Positions 18,516-27,386 are shown, numbered from the stretch's first letter. The stretch is DNA of 64,000 nucleotides from an uncultured Verrucomicrobiales bacterium (GCA_937928735.1 CALFVF010000018.1:62001-126000); one strand, 5' to 3'. The notes: a model not told the origin generated them from the letters alone. Program-made: numbers and translations.

Positions 18516-19661
18516 TCAGTGCGCAGACTCCTCCTGCTCAGGGATCGACTCTGCTGAAGTCGGCTCTACTGAAATCGACTCTGCTGAAACTGGTTCTACT
18601 GGAAATCCCGGCCGAATCATCTGTACCGCACTCACAGCAATTCTCTCCTCTGCCACCAGACCAGAGAGAACAATACGCTCTCCCTTGATTAATTCACCTA
18701 CCTCTAAGTAGCGCTTCTCAGGCATCCCCTCAATGCCAATCACCCAAGCGTATCGGCGCTGCTGCTCAAAGCCAAGAGCTGTCTCAGGCACAACTAACTT
18801 CTGCCCTCTAACATCCACTGGTAAAATCACCCGGCCAAAGACACCTGGCTGAAGATCACCATCTTCATTGGCCACTAGCACCCTCATCATCAATGTCGCT
18901 GATGAGCGACTCAGAGTATTATCTCGAAACACTAGCTCTCCCGAATAGCTCTTCTCATCAGGCATTTGGATCTCTACCGTGTCGATTTCTTCTGGGAGTG
19001 CCGAGGCCTGGCGCTCATCCACCTCAAACTCAAAATAAAGAGGGCTCTGAGGAACAATTGTCGTGAGCACAGGTGCAGTACTCGTGCCACCAGAAGCATA
19101 GTTCCCCACCGTGACTTCACGGCGCCCTATCTTCCCCGAAATAGGGGCTGTCACCTCTGTGTAAGAACGCTCTAACTCTGCCTCTCTGAGCATCGCCTCT
19201 GCAAAGGCATAGTCCGCCTTTGTCCGAGCTAACTCAGCTTTACGAGAATCAAACTCTTCCTGCGAGATGCTTCGACTCTGCAATAATCTATCCGCACGCT
19301 CTTCATTGAGAGTCGCTAGAGACAGAGCCGCTTCTGCCTGCCCGATTCGAGCCCTCGCGGCACTCACAGCAGCATCAAATAGCGCGGGATCTAGAGTCAC
19401 TAAGAGATCCCCTGCTTCTACTTGCTGCCCTTCTCTATAATGAATCTCAGCAATAAAACCACTCACACGAGCACGGACTTCCGCGCGCTCTACAGGGGCA
19501 AATCGGCCACTGTAGGCACGAGTTATCTCTAAGTCTAATCGCTTAGGATTCTCCACCTTCACTGGCATCGGTGGAGGGGCTTCACCCATTTGCCCGGGCT
19601 CTGGCTGCGGTTTACAGCTATGAAGAAAGATAGCTAAACTAATCAGTAAGATAGATTTCAT
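18516..19661 (-). CDS. RND efflux periplasmic adaptor (membrane fusion lipoprotein)
   Basis: 381 residues. Signal peptide with lipobox LHSC (Cys16). The usual order follows: beta-barrel/lipoyl start (RAYSGRFAPVERAEVRARVSG split around the hairpin), GQQVEAGDLLVTLDP lipoyl half, an alpha-hairpin (ARIGQAEAALSLATLNEERAD), TAPISGKIGRREVTVGNY second half, then beta-barrel and membrane-proximal domains. It bridges the pump and outer membrane factor. The last 30 residues are an odd acidic tail built of imperfect repeats (SAESI, PTSAES), absent from typical AcrA. Confidence 0.94.
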   Translation of the reverse strand: MKSILLISLAIFLHSCKPQPEPGQMGEAPPPMPVKVENPKRLDLEITRAYSGRFAPVERAEVRARVSGFIAEIHYREGQQVEAGDLLVTLDPALFDAAVSAARARIGQAEAALSLATLNEERADRLLQSRSISQEEFDSRKAELARTKADYAFAEAMLREAELERSYTEVTAPISGKIGRREVTVGNYASGGTSTAPVLTTIVPQSPLYFEFEVDERQASALPEEIDTVEIQMPDEKSYSGELVFRDNTLSRSSATLMMRVLVANEDGDLQPGVFGRVILPVDVRGQKLVVPETALGFEQQRRYAWVIGIEGMPEKRYLEVGELIKGERIVLSGLVAEERIAVSAVQMIRPGFPVEPVSAESISVEPTSAESIPEQEESAH

Positions 19662-19682
19662 AATATTTGATAAGATAAATAA

Positions 19683-21083
19683 TTAACGGGTAAAGCCCCC
19701 TCCGAGAGCTCGGATAAGCTGGACAGTTTGTGCGTGGAGCTCAGAGCGAGCTTGTAGGTGCACTCTCTGTGCTAACAGGCGCTCACGGTCTGCATCGATC
19801 ACGGCAAGATAGTCACCACGGCCTTCTTCGTACTGGATTTTCGCTAAGCGCAGCGTTTCACTATAGGCCTGTAGCGCTATTTCACGCTGACTGATCTCTT
19901 GTTTTAATAGCCGCACAGAAGACAGCGCAGATTCCACCTCCCCTAGTGCCGATAAGGTCACTTGCTGGAAGCGCGCCAAATCCGACTGCTGACGCGCTCT
20001 CACCTGCCTCAGATTTTTTTTCACCCTACCACCCGCAAATAGCGGCGCCTCTATACTCGGGCCAATGCTGAATGTTCGACTAGAAGAATCAAGAAAGAGA
20101 GCATCACTCAGCGAAAAGAGTCCACCATTCGCCGTCAAGCTAAGTCTTGGATAAGGTGCCGTTTTCGCCACGCCTAAGCGGGCGGAGCTCGCCTCTAGCT
20201 GAGCATACGCAGCACCTATATCAGCTCTACGAACTAACAAATTCGCAGGGACTCCCACAGGGACATGTGGCACACGCCTCGGAGCCGAATGGTTCCTCGG
20301 GATAGAAAACCCAGAAGCAGGCTTCCCCAGCAATACCGCAATCGCCACCTCTAACTCCACCCGCTGACGATCAATACCAATCACATCTGACTTCGCTGCG
20401 GCCAGTATGCTTTTAGCACGACTAACATCCAGAGCCGCTCCCACTCCCCCAGCAAGACGGTTTTCCCCCAGACGAAGTGCTTCCTCACGCGAACTCACCA
20501 CATCACTGAGTAGCGCCCTCTCCGCATCGAGAAAACGAAGCGCAAAATACTGCTGCGCAAGCTGAACCTGAAGTGCAGTTTGAGTATCTGCTAGAAGTAA
20601 GCGATTCACCTCCACATCAGCCTCTCCCGCACGAATCAATGCACGAACCCGCCCCCACAGATCCACCTCATAGCCAAGCTGCGCAGTAACTGTGTAATTT
20701 GTACTTGGATTAAGAGTTAGAGGGAATCGGTTACTCTCTGAATCTCTATTTCTAGTCACACTCCCTGAAGCATCAATTCGCGGTAATAAATCAGCCCGTG
20801 TTACTCCCAGAGCTCCCAGTGATGCATCATAATTCGCAAGAGCGATCTTAAGGTCTGTATTCGTAGCTAACAGATCCCGCTGTAGAGCATTTAGCTTCGC
20901 ATCACCAAATTCTCTCCACCATTCTTTCGCCACACTCCCTGCATATTGCTTTTGGTAACGATAGCGCTGTGGCAGCTCGACACCAAGATCGGGTGTAGAG
21001 ACCTTACTAACAAAATGACAGCCAGAGAGAAGTAAAGTGAGAACAACAGTACAGAAGAGATAAAAACTATGGTAGTGTTTCAT
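19683..21083 (-). CDS. RND efflux outer membrane lipoprotein (TolC/OprM/NodT type)
   Basis: About 466 residues from the ATG at 21083 (MKHYHSFYLF), which directly gives a signal peptide and lipobox LLSGC. Longer in-frame starts upstream would overlap the regulator gene. Two outer-membrane-efflux repeats are visible: WWREFGDAKLNALQRDLL, AQLGYEVDLWGRVRALIRAGEA, and the second-half QYEEGRGDYLAVIDADRE with the C-terminal RALGGGF. Conserved GYEVDLWGR is typical of NodT/OprM factors. It forms the exit duct for the adjacent RND pump. A regulator-type palindrome sits 28 bp upstream. Confidence 0.93.
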   Translation of the reverse strand: MKHYHSFYLFCTVVLTLLLSGCHFVSKVSTPDLGVELPQRYRYQKQYAGSVAKEWWREFGDAKLNALQRDLLATNTDLKIALANYDASLGALGVTRADLLPRIDASGSVTRNRDSESNRFPLTLNPSTNYTVTAQLGYEVDLWGRVRALIRAGEADVEVNRLLLADTQTALQVQLAQQYFALRFLDAERALLSDVVSSREEALRLGENRLAGGVGAALDVSRAKSILAAAKSDVIGIDRQRVELEVAIAVLLGKPASGFSIPRNHSAPRRVPHVPVGVPANLLVRRADIGAAYAQLEASSARLGVAKTAPYPRLSLTANGGLFSLSDALFLDSSSRTFSIGPSIEAPLFAGGRVKKNLRQVRARQQSDLARFQQVTLSALGEVESALSSVRLLKQEISQREIALQAYSETLRLAKIQYEEGRGDYLAVIDADRERLLAQRVHLQARSELHAQTVQLIRALGGGFTR

Positions 21084-21110
21084 ACTATAGAGAACCCAAG
21101 AATTTACAAT

Positions 21111-21126
21111 TAGACCAGTCGGTTTA
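21111..21126. promoter_or_regulatory. operator-like palindrome upstream of the efflux operon
   Basis: TAGACC-AGTC-GGTTTA is an interrupted palindrome between the end of the TetR gene and the start of the outer membrane factor gene. Its first ten bases are identical to those of the site at 21798-21813. The pattern fits the TAGACC-N4-GGTCTA half-site arrangement I recall for NemR-like TetR repressors. The likely role is repression of the efflux operon by the adjacent regulator (inference). Confidence 0.65.
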
Positions 21127-21175
21127 TATCGAATCGTTTTCATTCGCTCATATGTCTCATTCGCAATTAAGCCCT

Positions 21176-21784
21176 TTAACGAGAGGAAGGCACTAACGAC
21201 ACCATGAAGTGCTGCTTCAAGTGAGCAAAAGCCACCTCTATAGGACGAGCCTGGCGGAGAGTCATCGCATGCTGCACAGCCCCATACCAATAATTCATTA
21301 AATAGAGTGATTCTTCCTCCACATCCACATCCTGCGCCAGATGCCCATCTGCGACCGCCTGACTCAAGATCACCTCATAGATATCTTGCCAAGTCCTCAG
21401 TCCCGCCTCCATCACACGCCGCATCACATCACTGGAGCCACTCACCTCAGCAGTGAGTTTTAATAGTAAACACGGGCACTCACAGCCATTTCGTACAAAC
21501 TCGTTCATCTTCACTTCCCAAAAACCAAAAATTCTCTCAATCGCATTAGAACCATAGGCAGGATCCGCAAATCCATCTCGACGCGCCTTCGTGTCCTCAT
21601 CGATATAGTACTTCATCATCCTAGCACCAAAGTCTTCTTTTGACTTAAAATGATGATAAAACGACCCCTTAGGCACACCCACTGTTTTCAAAATTTCATT
21701 CAAACCAACCGCATGAAAGCTCTTTGATAGCATGAGCTCCTCTGCGGCCTCGATAATCTTTATTGCTGTGGGATTCTCTTCCAT
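21176..21784 (-). CDS. TetR family transcriptional regulator
   Basis: 202 residues. The N-terminal helix-turn-helix is typical (IKIIEAAEELMLSKSFHAVG, then EILKTVGVPKGSFYHHFKSK). A ligand-binding domain follows with two Cys in NGCECPCLLL (residues near 101-105), which could sense electrophiles or thiol-reactive compounds as NemR does (inference). It is the first gene of the minus-strand RND cluster, with similar palindromes upstream of itself and of the pump operon, so autoregulation plus operon control is likely. Confidence 0.93.
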   Translation of the reverse strand: MEENPTAIKIIEAAEELMLSKSFHAVGLNEILKTVGVPKGSFYHHFKSKEDFGARMMKYYIDEDTKARRDGFADPAYGSNAIERIFGFWEVKMNEFVRNGCECPCLLLKLTAEVSGSSDVMRRVMEAGLRTWQDIYEVILSQAVADGHLAQDVDVEEESLYLMNYWYGAVQHAMTLRQARPIEVAFAHLKQHFMVSLVPSSR

Positions 21785-21797
21785 TGACCACAGAGAG

Positions 21798-21813
21798 TAG
21801 ACCAGTCAGTCTA
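21798..21813. promoter_or_regulatory. operator-like palindrome upstream of the tetR-type gene
   Basis: TAGACC-AGTC-AGTCTA, 13 bp upstream of the regulator's start codon. It shares the half-site TAGACCAGTC with 21111-21126 and is likewise an imperfect inverted repeat. Its position would block the regulator's own promoter, so it is a candidate autoregulatory operator. Confidence 0.65.
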
Positions 21814-21993
21814 ATCTTCAAGAAATTTTTGGAGAAAATTTAAATTACGACTTTCATGACAACACCCAGGCTCCAGCCTATTGAGTAAAACTCCCCTACA
21901 CAAAAGCGCACTATATGAAATATTCGTCTTTTTAGAAATGCAAAGTGCGTCTATGGTTAGTCATACTATCAAGCATATTACACCTTTAAGTTT

Positions 21994-23166
21994 ATGAAAT
22001 ACTCTCACTTTCTTCTCCCTCTATTCATGAGCTCACTCTGCTCTGCCAGAACCTGGACAAACACAGAGGGTAAAGCTCTTGAGGGAGACATTGTTTCGGC
22101 GACAGAGAGTCATGTCGAAATTGCATTCGCCAAACAAAACAAAAACTTCACGATTCCTATTTCCTCACTCATCCAAGAAGACAGAGAATTCATAGCCCAG
22201 TGGAAAGAAACCCAACACTTCGATCTCCTCTTTGAAAAAGAATGGCCCGCTCATGTAAAAGCTCCACCCTTGGAAATCAAAACTATTAGTGAAGGCCCCG
22301 AGGGCTACATCTATCAAAGTAATCACTACGAATTCATATCAGATGCTAAGCTAACTAAAGTCCCAGTAGCTAAATTTGCCGCACTCTTCGAGGCTTCTCG
22401 CCAGTACCTCCAGGAGCTCCCTCTGGGTAACAGCTTAGCCAGCAAGACAGACGTGAAGCACAAGATATATCTCTTTGAGCACAAAGAAAACTTCGTGAAA
22501 GCTGGCGGCTCGCCTCAATTTGCTGGTGTTTTTTACAGCGCTAGGAATGGCGAACCCAGTAAGATTCTCGTCCCATTTGAAAGTATTGGCCTCAGGAAAA
22601 CCTCAGCGGGATATCGCTATGACTTCGGTTCATCTAACAAAACACTCTCCCACGAGATCTGTCACCAAATCACGGATCGAGAATTTTACCAAGCCGGGAA
22701 TCGTGGCTGGTACACAGAGGGACTGGCCGAATACCTCGCAGTGACCCCATACAATGGTTCTACTTTCACAGTCGCTAAGGTCAGAAACGAACTCAAAAAC
22801 TACGTCACCGGCTTTAGTAACAGAGTGCGTAGAGGACGCAATATCGGCGAGTCCTTTGAGATGCCAGACCTTGAGACTTATATGAATATGGGTTACGATG
22901 AGTTTACTGGCGAAAACATTCGACTCAACTACGGAGTCGCAGCGCTGCTATTCACCTATTTCGCTCATTTTGAAGGTGATAAAGAAGCAACGAACCTCAA
23001 AAACTACCTCAAAGCCATCAAATCTGGCACCAAGGCGACAGAAGCCCACCCTATTCTCTTTGGGCATAAGACATATCAAGAAGTTCAAGAAGACTTTGCC
23101 AAAGCATGGCGATCCCGTGGCGTGCGCATTCGCTTCACTCAATCTGGATCTGAATCTGATTTTTAA
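21994..23166 (+). CDS. secreted SHD1-like/gluzincin-type metallopeptidase
   Basis: 390 residues with a signal peptide (about 1-18, ending SLCSA). Residues about 20-70 (TWTNTEGKALEGDIVSA to SSLIQEDREFI) look like an SHD1-type domain common in Planctomycetes and Verrucomicrobia exported proteins. The C-terminal half has a zinc-peptidase motif HEICH (220-224) followed by GWYTEGLAEYLA, whose glutamate at 242 or 246 would be the third ligand. This resembles peptidase-MA/DUF1570-like proteins. The substrate is unknown. It is flanked by the efflux regulator and the convergent epsI gene. Confidence 0.8.
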   Translation: MKYSHFLLPLFMSSLCSARTWTNTEGKALEGDIVSATESHVEIAFAKQNKNFTIPISSLIQEDREFIAQWKETQHFDLLFEKEWPAHVKAPPLEIKTISEGPEGYIYQSNHYEFISDAKLTKVPVAKFAALFEASRQYLQELPLGNSLASKTDVKHKIYLFEHKENFVKAGGSPQFAGVFYSARNGEPSKILVPFESIGLRKTSAGYRYDFGSSNKTLSHEICHQITDREFYQAGNRGWYTEGLAEYLAVTPYNGSTFTVAKVRNELKNYVTGFSNRVRRGRNIGESFEMPDLETYMNMGYDEFTGENIRLNYGVAALLFTYFAHFEGDKEATNLKNYLKAIKSGTKATEAHPILFGHKTYQEVQEDFAKAWRSRGVRIRFTQSGSESDF

Positions 23167-23186
23167 GGATTCTTTTTAACAGCAGC

Positions 23187-23945
23187 CTAGAGAGGCAGGA
23201 ACCCATGTTTGATACGGCCTAGATTCACACTTTCTTCAATGAGTTTTGTCATCATCTCAGAGAGGATTCTATCTGCTTCCTCTTCGGTGATAGTACCAAT
23301 ATTAGGAAACGGCTGATCCCCAAAAGGTAAACTCATTGAGATAAATGCCCAGCGCTGGTCATAGCCTCCGAGCAGGCGATCTTTAATGTCAATGGCAGTC
23401 CGATCGATATGGTTTTGAGTCATTGCAGCATGCCCGACAAAGACATAGTACGTCACTGAGTCTAGCTCATAACTCGCCTCTTTCTCTCCTTCGAGAGTTT
23501 GGCCAAGGCTGATTTTTTGCTTCGAGCTAAGTCGCTTGATGGGCACTTTCACATCAAGTTCAGGCAAGGGTAAGAAGATATCCCTGCTGGTCATATTAAA
23601 ATGCCCCTGAGCTGGCAAGCAGCGCTCTGGTCGGTGAATACTATTGTTCACATCATGCCCCGAAAACACCACAGAGAGGTGAACTCGCTGGTTATTAGGC
23701 ACAAGACTATAGTGGTCTCGAGGATCACCGAGTCGCCAGTAGTCCATCTTACGAAATAAGGTGTCTTTTGAGAGTGTATTTTTTTCTTTGAGGCCTGCTT
23801 GGCGAGCAGTCCCTTTCCATCCATTTAAGCGCTTAGGTAGTTCCGTGGAAATGGCGGACTCTTTTAAATGACCCTGGCCAGGTAAAAAAAACGTCACACT
23901 CAGAAGGCCCGTTAAAATCAGTGGGAGTAATAAAAAATGATTCAT
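23187..23945 (-). CDS. EpsI-family exosortase-associated protein
   Basis: 252 residues. One N-terminal hydrophobic segment (1-22) precedes a periplasmic domain. The EpsI hallmark H-x-P-E-x-C is present as HRPERC (104-109), followed by LPAQG. EpsI proteins accompany exosortases in exopolysaccharide or protein-sorting loci; their exact reaction is not settled. Its ATG overlaps the exosortase stop codon by 4 bp (23942-23945), so the two are translationally coupled. Confidence 0.88.
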   Translation of the reverse strand: MNHFLLLPLILTGLLSVTFFLPGQGHLKESAISTELPKRLNGWKGTARQAGLKEKNTLSKDTLFRKMDYWRLGDPRDHYSLVPNNQRVHLSVVFSGHDVNNSIHRPERCLPAQGHFNMTSRDIFLPLPELDVKVPIKRLSSKQKISLGQTLEGEKEASYELDSVTYYVFVGHAAMTQNHIDRTAIDIKDRLLGGYDQRWAFISMSLPFGDQPFPNIGTITEEEADRILSEMMTKLIEESVNLGRIKHGFLPL

Positions 23946-24925
23946 CGAGCAACTCGCTTGGTTACGGTTTTCTTACGAGTCTTCCTTAGTAGAAACGCAA
24001 AGGGAGAGGTCTTGGATTCCAGCACGCTATGCAGCAGCATCAAGAGGCACAAACTCACGGGGAAGAATAAAAACAATCCCGACCAGTCGTGCCATGTGCC
24101 TGTCGCAAAATCTGTATCCACATAGCCTGCCATCGCACATATACTGCCGATTCGCAGAGAGTTCGCGAGTACTGCAATAGGAATGGCGGCTACCACCAGC
24201 AGTCCTTTTTTCCAAATTACCATCTTTGCGAGGTAGGCGTAGGCTCCTGCAATCATCAGCAATGCCATCAGCGAGCGTATGCCACTGCAGCCACCAGCCA
24301 CGCTGAGATTCTCCCACGATCCATCTGCGGCGGAAATCTCAGTCCCTTTCACCACAGTCTGCACCCCAATGAGTGAGGCCACATCCTGCGCTAGGGCCGT
24401 CGAAATATGCTGGAGCCCCACTGTCGCCTGCTGAAACGAGGGCAGCGGAATCGCTAGCCAAAAGAAAAACAGCGGAAATGCCGTAGCCACCGCCACACGC
24501 AGTCCCCACAAATAACAGACACATCCAGAGAGCAGAACAGGTAATGCAGCCATCGAAATACGCGGCTGAATCGTCCGGTACGCGATCATAAAACCCACAC
24601 ACCCCAGCAAAATGACAATGAGTCCAATCACTCGGCCTCCATGACCACTCGATGTAGTCTCTGAGGCGCAAAAGACCTTAAGAATCTCCACACGCTTTAG
24701 AAATAACATCCCTGCAATGAGAAATGGAAAGAGAATGCCATGCTCCATGTCTGTCTCTTTATTCCAAGCATCGAGCGCCCACTCCATTGTCGAGCGATTA
24801 TATTGGATACCGCGAGACACCTCAAAGAACCCAAAGAAATAAACAATCACGCCCAATGAAACAAGCAACCCGATACGGGAAGACATTTCTTTTGGCCAGA
24901 AAGATTGTTGGGTGAAATCGTTCAT
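23942..24925 (-). CDS. exosortase/archaeosortase family protein
   Basis: A polytopic membrane transpeptidase of about 327 residues from the ATG at 24925; the frame stays open to 25018. The catalytic triad is visible: Cys213 in GGCSGIRSLMALL, Arg258 in LANSLRIG, and His279 in TWHDWSGLFLFF. Exosortases cleave PEP-CTERM-type tails of exported proteins and are coupled to glycan export. No protein in this window ends in a recognisable PEP-CTERM tail, so its substrates lie elsewhere. Downstream is the EpsI gene; upstream, divergent, is prs. The exact Xrt subtype is not assigned. Confidence 0.9.
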   Translation of the reverse strand: MNDFTQQSFWPKEMSSRIGLLVSLGVIVYFFGFFEVSRGIQYNRSTMEWALDAWNKETDMEHGILFPFLIAGMLFLKRVEILKVFCASETTSSGHGGRVIGLIVILLGCVGFMIAYRTIQPRISMAALPVLLSGCVCYLWGLRVAVATAFPLFFFWLAIPLPSFQQATVGLQHISTALAQDVASLIGVQTVVKGTEISAADGSWENLSVAGGCSGIRSLMALLMIAGAYAYLAKMVIWKKGLLVVAAIPIAVLANSLRIGSICAMAGYVDTDFATGTWHDWSGLFLFFPVSLCLLMLLHSVLESKTSPFAFLLRKTRKKTVTKRVAR

Positions 24926-25032
24926 TGGTGACTCGGCGAATAGCTGGGTGAATGGCTTGGTGAATGGTTCGATGAATTCAACAGTCTTAAGGGTTGAATG
25001 ATAATGGCATTCTGTCAAGAATCGCTCGTCAC

Positions 25033-25962
25033 ATGAAAATCATTGCAGGCACAGCACACACAGACCTCGCCCGATCCGTCGCCAAGTCACTGAAGACAGA
25101 GCTTGTTAACGCCGAAGTTTCCGCGTTTCCAGATGGAGAAACTTTCGTTCAAATTAAAGACAATGTCCGAGGCGAAGACGTCTTTATCATCCAGCCGAGC
25201 TGTCCGCCGACGAACCACAATATCATGGAACTCTTGATTATTGTAGACGCACTACGCCGAGCAAGTGCGGAGCGCATCACCGCTGTGATCCCATTCTTTG
25301 GCTACGCCAGACAAGATAGAAAAGACCGCCCAAGAGTCCCGATCACCGCTAAATTAGTGGCCAATCTACTCTCTGCCTCAGGAGTAAATCGCGTGCTCAC
25401 CATCGATCTTCACGCCGCCCAGATCCAGGGTTTCTTCGACATCCCAGTGGATCATCTCTATGCGCGGCCAGAGGTCATTAAGCACCTCCGAGTCAGACTG
25501 GCTGACGAACTCGAGAACCTCGTCATCGTCTCTCCCGATGTCGGTGGCGTGAAAAACGCACGCGCCATCGCCTACGCGCTTGGTGTGGACTTCGCCATTG
25601 TCGCAAAACACAGAGTTAGTGCTACCAAGGTGGAAGCGACAAATATCGTAGGAGTCGTGAAGGACAAACACTGTCTCATTGTCGATGACATGACAGAAAC
25701 TGGCGGCACACTCTGTGCAGCAGCCACCATGCTCCAGGAACATGGTGCCAAGAAAATCTACGCCGGTGTGACCCACGCCATTCTCAATGACTTAGCGAGA
25801 GAGAGAATCCAAAACTCAAACATTGAAGCCCTCTTCTGCACAGACACCACTCCCCAAGCCTACGGCCCAAAGGTTGAAACGATCTCCGTTGCCAATATGA
25901 TCGGAGAGGCCATGCACCGCATCCACCACGGTGAAAGCGTCACTTCTTTATTTGACATTTAA
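25033..25962 (+). CDS. prs: ribose-phosphate pyrophosphokinase
   Basis: Makes PRPP from ribose 5-phosphate and ATP, feeding purine, pyrimidine, histidine and tryptophan synthesis. 309 residues from the ATG at 25033 (MKIIAGTAH), the family start; an in-frame ATG at 24994 would overlap the exosortase frame's possible extension. Motifs: FPDGETFVQI, GYARQDRKDRPR, DLHAAQIQGFFDIP and the PRPP loop VDDMTETGGTL. It heads a run of plus-strand genes, prs-rplY-pth-rpsF-ssb. Confidence 0.95.
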   Translation: MKIIAGTAHTDLARSVAKSLKTELVNAEVSAFPDGETFVQIKDNVRGEDVFIIQPSCPPTNHNIMELLIIVDALRRASAERITAVIPFFGYARQDRKDRPRVPITAKLVANLLSASGVNRVLTIDLHAAQIQGFFDIPVDHLYARPEVIKHLRVRLADELENLVIVSPDVGGVKNARAIAYALGVDFAIVAKHRVSATKVEATNIVGVVKDKHCLIVDDMTETGGTLCAAATMLQEHGAKKIYAGVTHAILNDLARERIQNSNIEALFCTDTTPQAYGPKVETISVANMIGEAMHRIHHGESVTSLFDI

Positions 25963-26115
25963 GGATAAAGAAGATACGCCCACCACTCCACGACTTGTGA
26001 GGAACTCTCATTCTACCAGCCAACTCACAAAAAGCAAGTCACCCAGGACTCGTCAAATCAAGTAACTTTTGGCGCCATCCACAACCACACTACTACAGTA
26101 TTACAATATCACGTC

Positions 26116-26715
26116 ATGGCTAAGACGCACTCACTAACAGCAGAAACACGCCAGCGCACAGGCACTGGTGCACTCAATGCAATGCGCCGAGAAGGCTTCA
26201 TCCCTTCTGTCGTCTACGGAAATTCCGATGAGAATAAGAATATCAAAGTCAATGCCAAGGCATTCGGCGATATGCTCAAGGAAGCTCCTTCCTCAAACAT
26301 TTTGATCGATCTGGACATCGAAGGCAAAAAGCAGCTCGCTTTTATCCAAGACATCCAGCATCACACACTCTCCAACACCATTCTTCACGCTGATTTCTTA
26401 GCAGTTAATGAAGACACTGTCATCACTGCGCGCCTCCCAATGGAGCTCAAAGGTGAGGCAGAAGGTGTTAAAATTGGTGGTCTCCTCGAACAGACTATCT
26501 ACAGCATCCAGGTCAAATGCGCGGCTAAGGATCTACCAGAATCTATTACCGCTGACGTGACACCTCTCCAAGTGGGTGAAGCGCTCAAGGTCGGTGATGT
26601 GAACTTCCCTGCGGGAGTCACTCCTATTCTACAAGCTGGTGTCTTGATTGCCGTAGTTGCGAAAACACGTGCGGCTCAATCTGCGGCCTCTGGTGGAGAA
26701 GAAGCCGGCGCATAA
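26116..26715 (+). CDS. rplY: 50S ribosomal protein L25/general stress protein Ctc
   Basis: 199 residues in two domains. The N-terminal 5S-rRNA-binding L25 domain (residues about 1-95: RTGTGALNAMRREGFIPSVVYG, QDIQHHTLSNTILHADFLAV) is joined to a C-terminal TL5/CTC beta domain (about 100-185) and an alanine/glutamate-rich end. This is the long bL25 form, as in Bacillus Ctc, not the short E. coli form. It is followed by pth, a very common pairing across bacteria. Confidence 0.95.
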   Translation: MAKTHSLTAETRQRTGTGALNAMRREGFIPSVVYGNSDENKNIKVNAKAFGDMLKEAPSSNILIDLDIEGKKQLAFIQDIQHHTLSNTILHADFLAVNEDTVITARLPMELKGEAEGVKIGGLLEQTIYSIQVKCAAKDLPESITADVTPLQVGEALKVGDVNFPAGVTPILQAGVLIAVVAKTRAAQSAASGGEEAGA

Positions 26716-26744
26716 TAATCACCTCCTTAAACATGATTTCAAAC

Positions 26745-26791
26745 CATGCCGTGTGAGCCCACTCGAACTCTCGATACGCACGCACGGCATG
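26745..26791 (+). other. inverted repeat between rplY and pth
   Basis: CATGCCGTG (26745-26753) is perfectly complementary to CACGGCATG (26783-26791), giving a 9-bp stem with a 29-base loop that ends 19 bp before the pth start codon. No T-run follows, so it does not look like a terminator. It may be an mRNA processing or translation-control structure in the rplY-pth transcript (inference). Confidence 0.5.
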
Positions 26792-26810
26792 ACTGCCGCC
26801 ACACTCACTC

Positions 26811-27374
26811 ATGGCTCTCAAACTTGTCATAGGACTAGGTAATCCGGGCCAAAAGTATGACGGCACCCGCCACAATGTAGGCTTTGTTGTTCTCGACAAA
26901 CTAGCGGCTGAAGCCAGCGCAGACTTTGCTAAACACCTCCGCTGGAGAGCTTTGGTCTGCAAACACCCTTCAGCCCTACTGCTAAAGCCACAAACATTTA
27001 TGAATGACAGCGGCATCTCAGCTAGCGCTGCGCTGAACTTCTACAAATGGGATCCCGCAGAGGTGCTCGTCGTTTATGATGACACATCCCTGCCCCTAGG
27101 AGCGCTCAAGTTCCGCATGTCAGGGTCCGCAGGAGGACACAATGGAATCAAATCACTCATAAATCACTTTGGCAGTTCTCAATTCCCACGATTAAAAATA
27201 GGAATTGGAGGGCCAAAACCAGGTGAAATGGTGGGTCATGTTTTAGGAAAGTTTAAACCAGATGAGCGTGAAGATGTGGAAAACACGCTCGACACAGCAG
27301 CCAAAGCTGTGCAGCTTGCCCTCAGCCAAGGAGTTGAGGCAGCAGCTAATATCCACAACGTAAAAACAAATTAA
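26811..27374 (+). CDS. pth: peptidyl-tRNA hydrolase
   Basis: 187 residues, the usual size. Releases tRNA from peptidyl-tRNA that drops off ribosomes. Visible are GLGNPGQKYDGTRHNVGF with the catalytic histidine, LLKPQTFMNDSG, VVYDDTSLPLG with the conserved aspartate, and GSAGGHNGIKSLINHFG. It is followed 12 bp later by rpsF, suggesting cotranscription. Confidence 0.96.
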   Translation: MALKLVIGLGNPGQKYDGTRHNVGFVVLDKLAAEASADFAKHLRWRALVCKHPSALLLKPQTFMNDSGISASAALNFYKWDPAEVLVVYDDTSLPLGALKFRMSGSAGGHNGIKSLINHFGSSQFPRLKIGIGGPKPGEMVGHVLGKFKPDEREDVENTLDTAAKAVQLALSQGVEAAANIHNVKTN

Positions 27375-27386
27375 TATCCAAATCTC

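Noticed and set aside
21084-21290. Extended N-terminus of the outer membrane factor
   Set aside because: It overlaps the TetR gene; the ATG at 21083 gives a clean lipoprotein signal.
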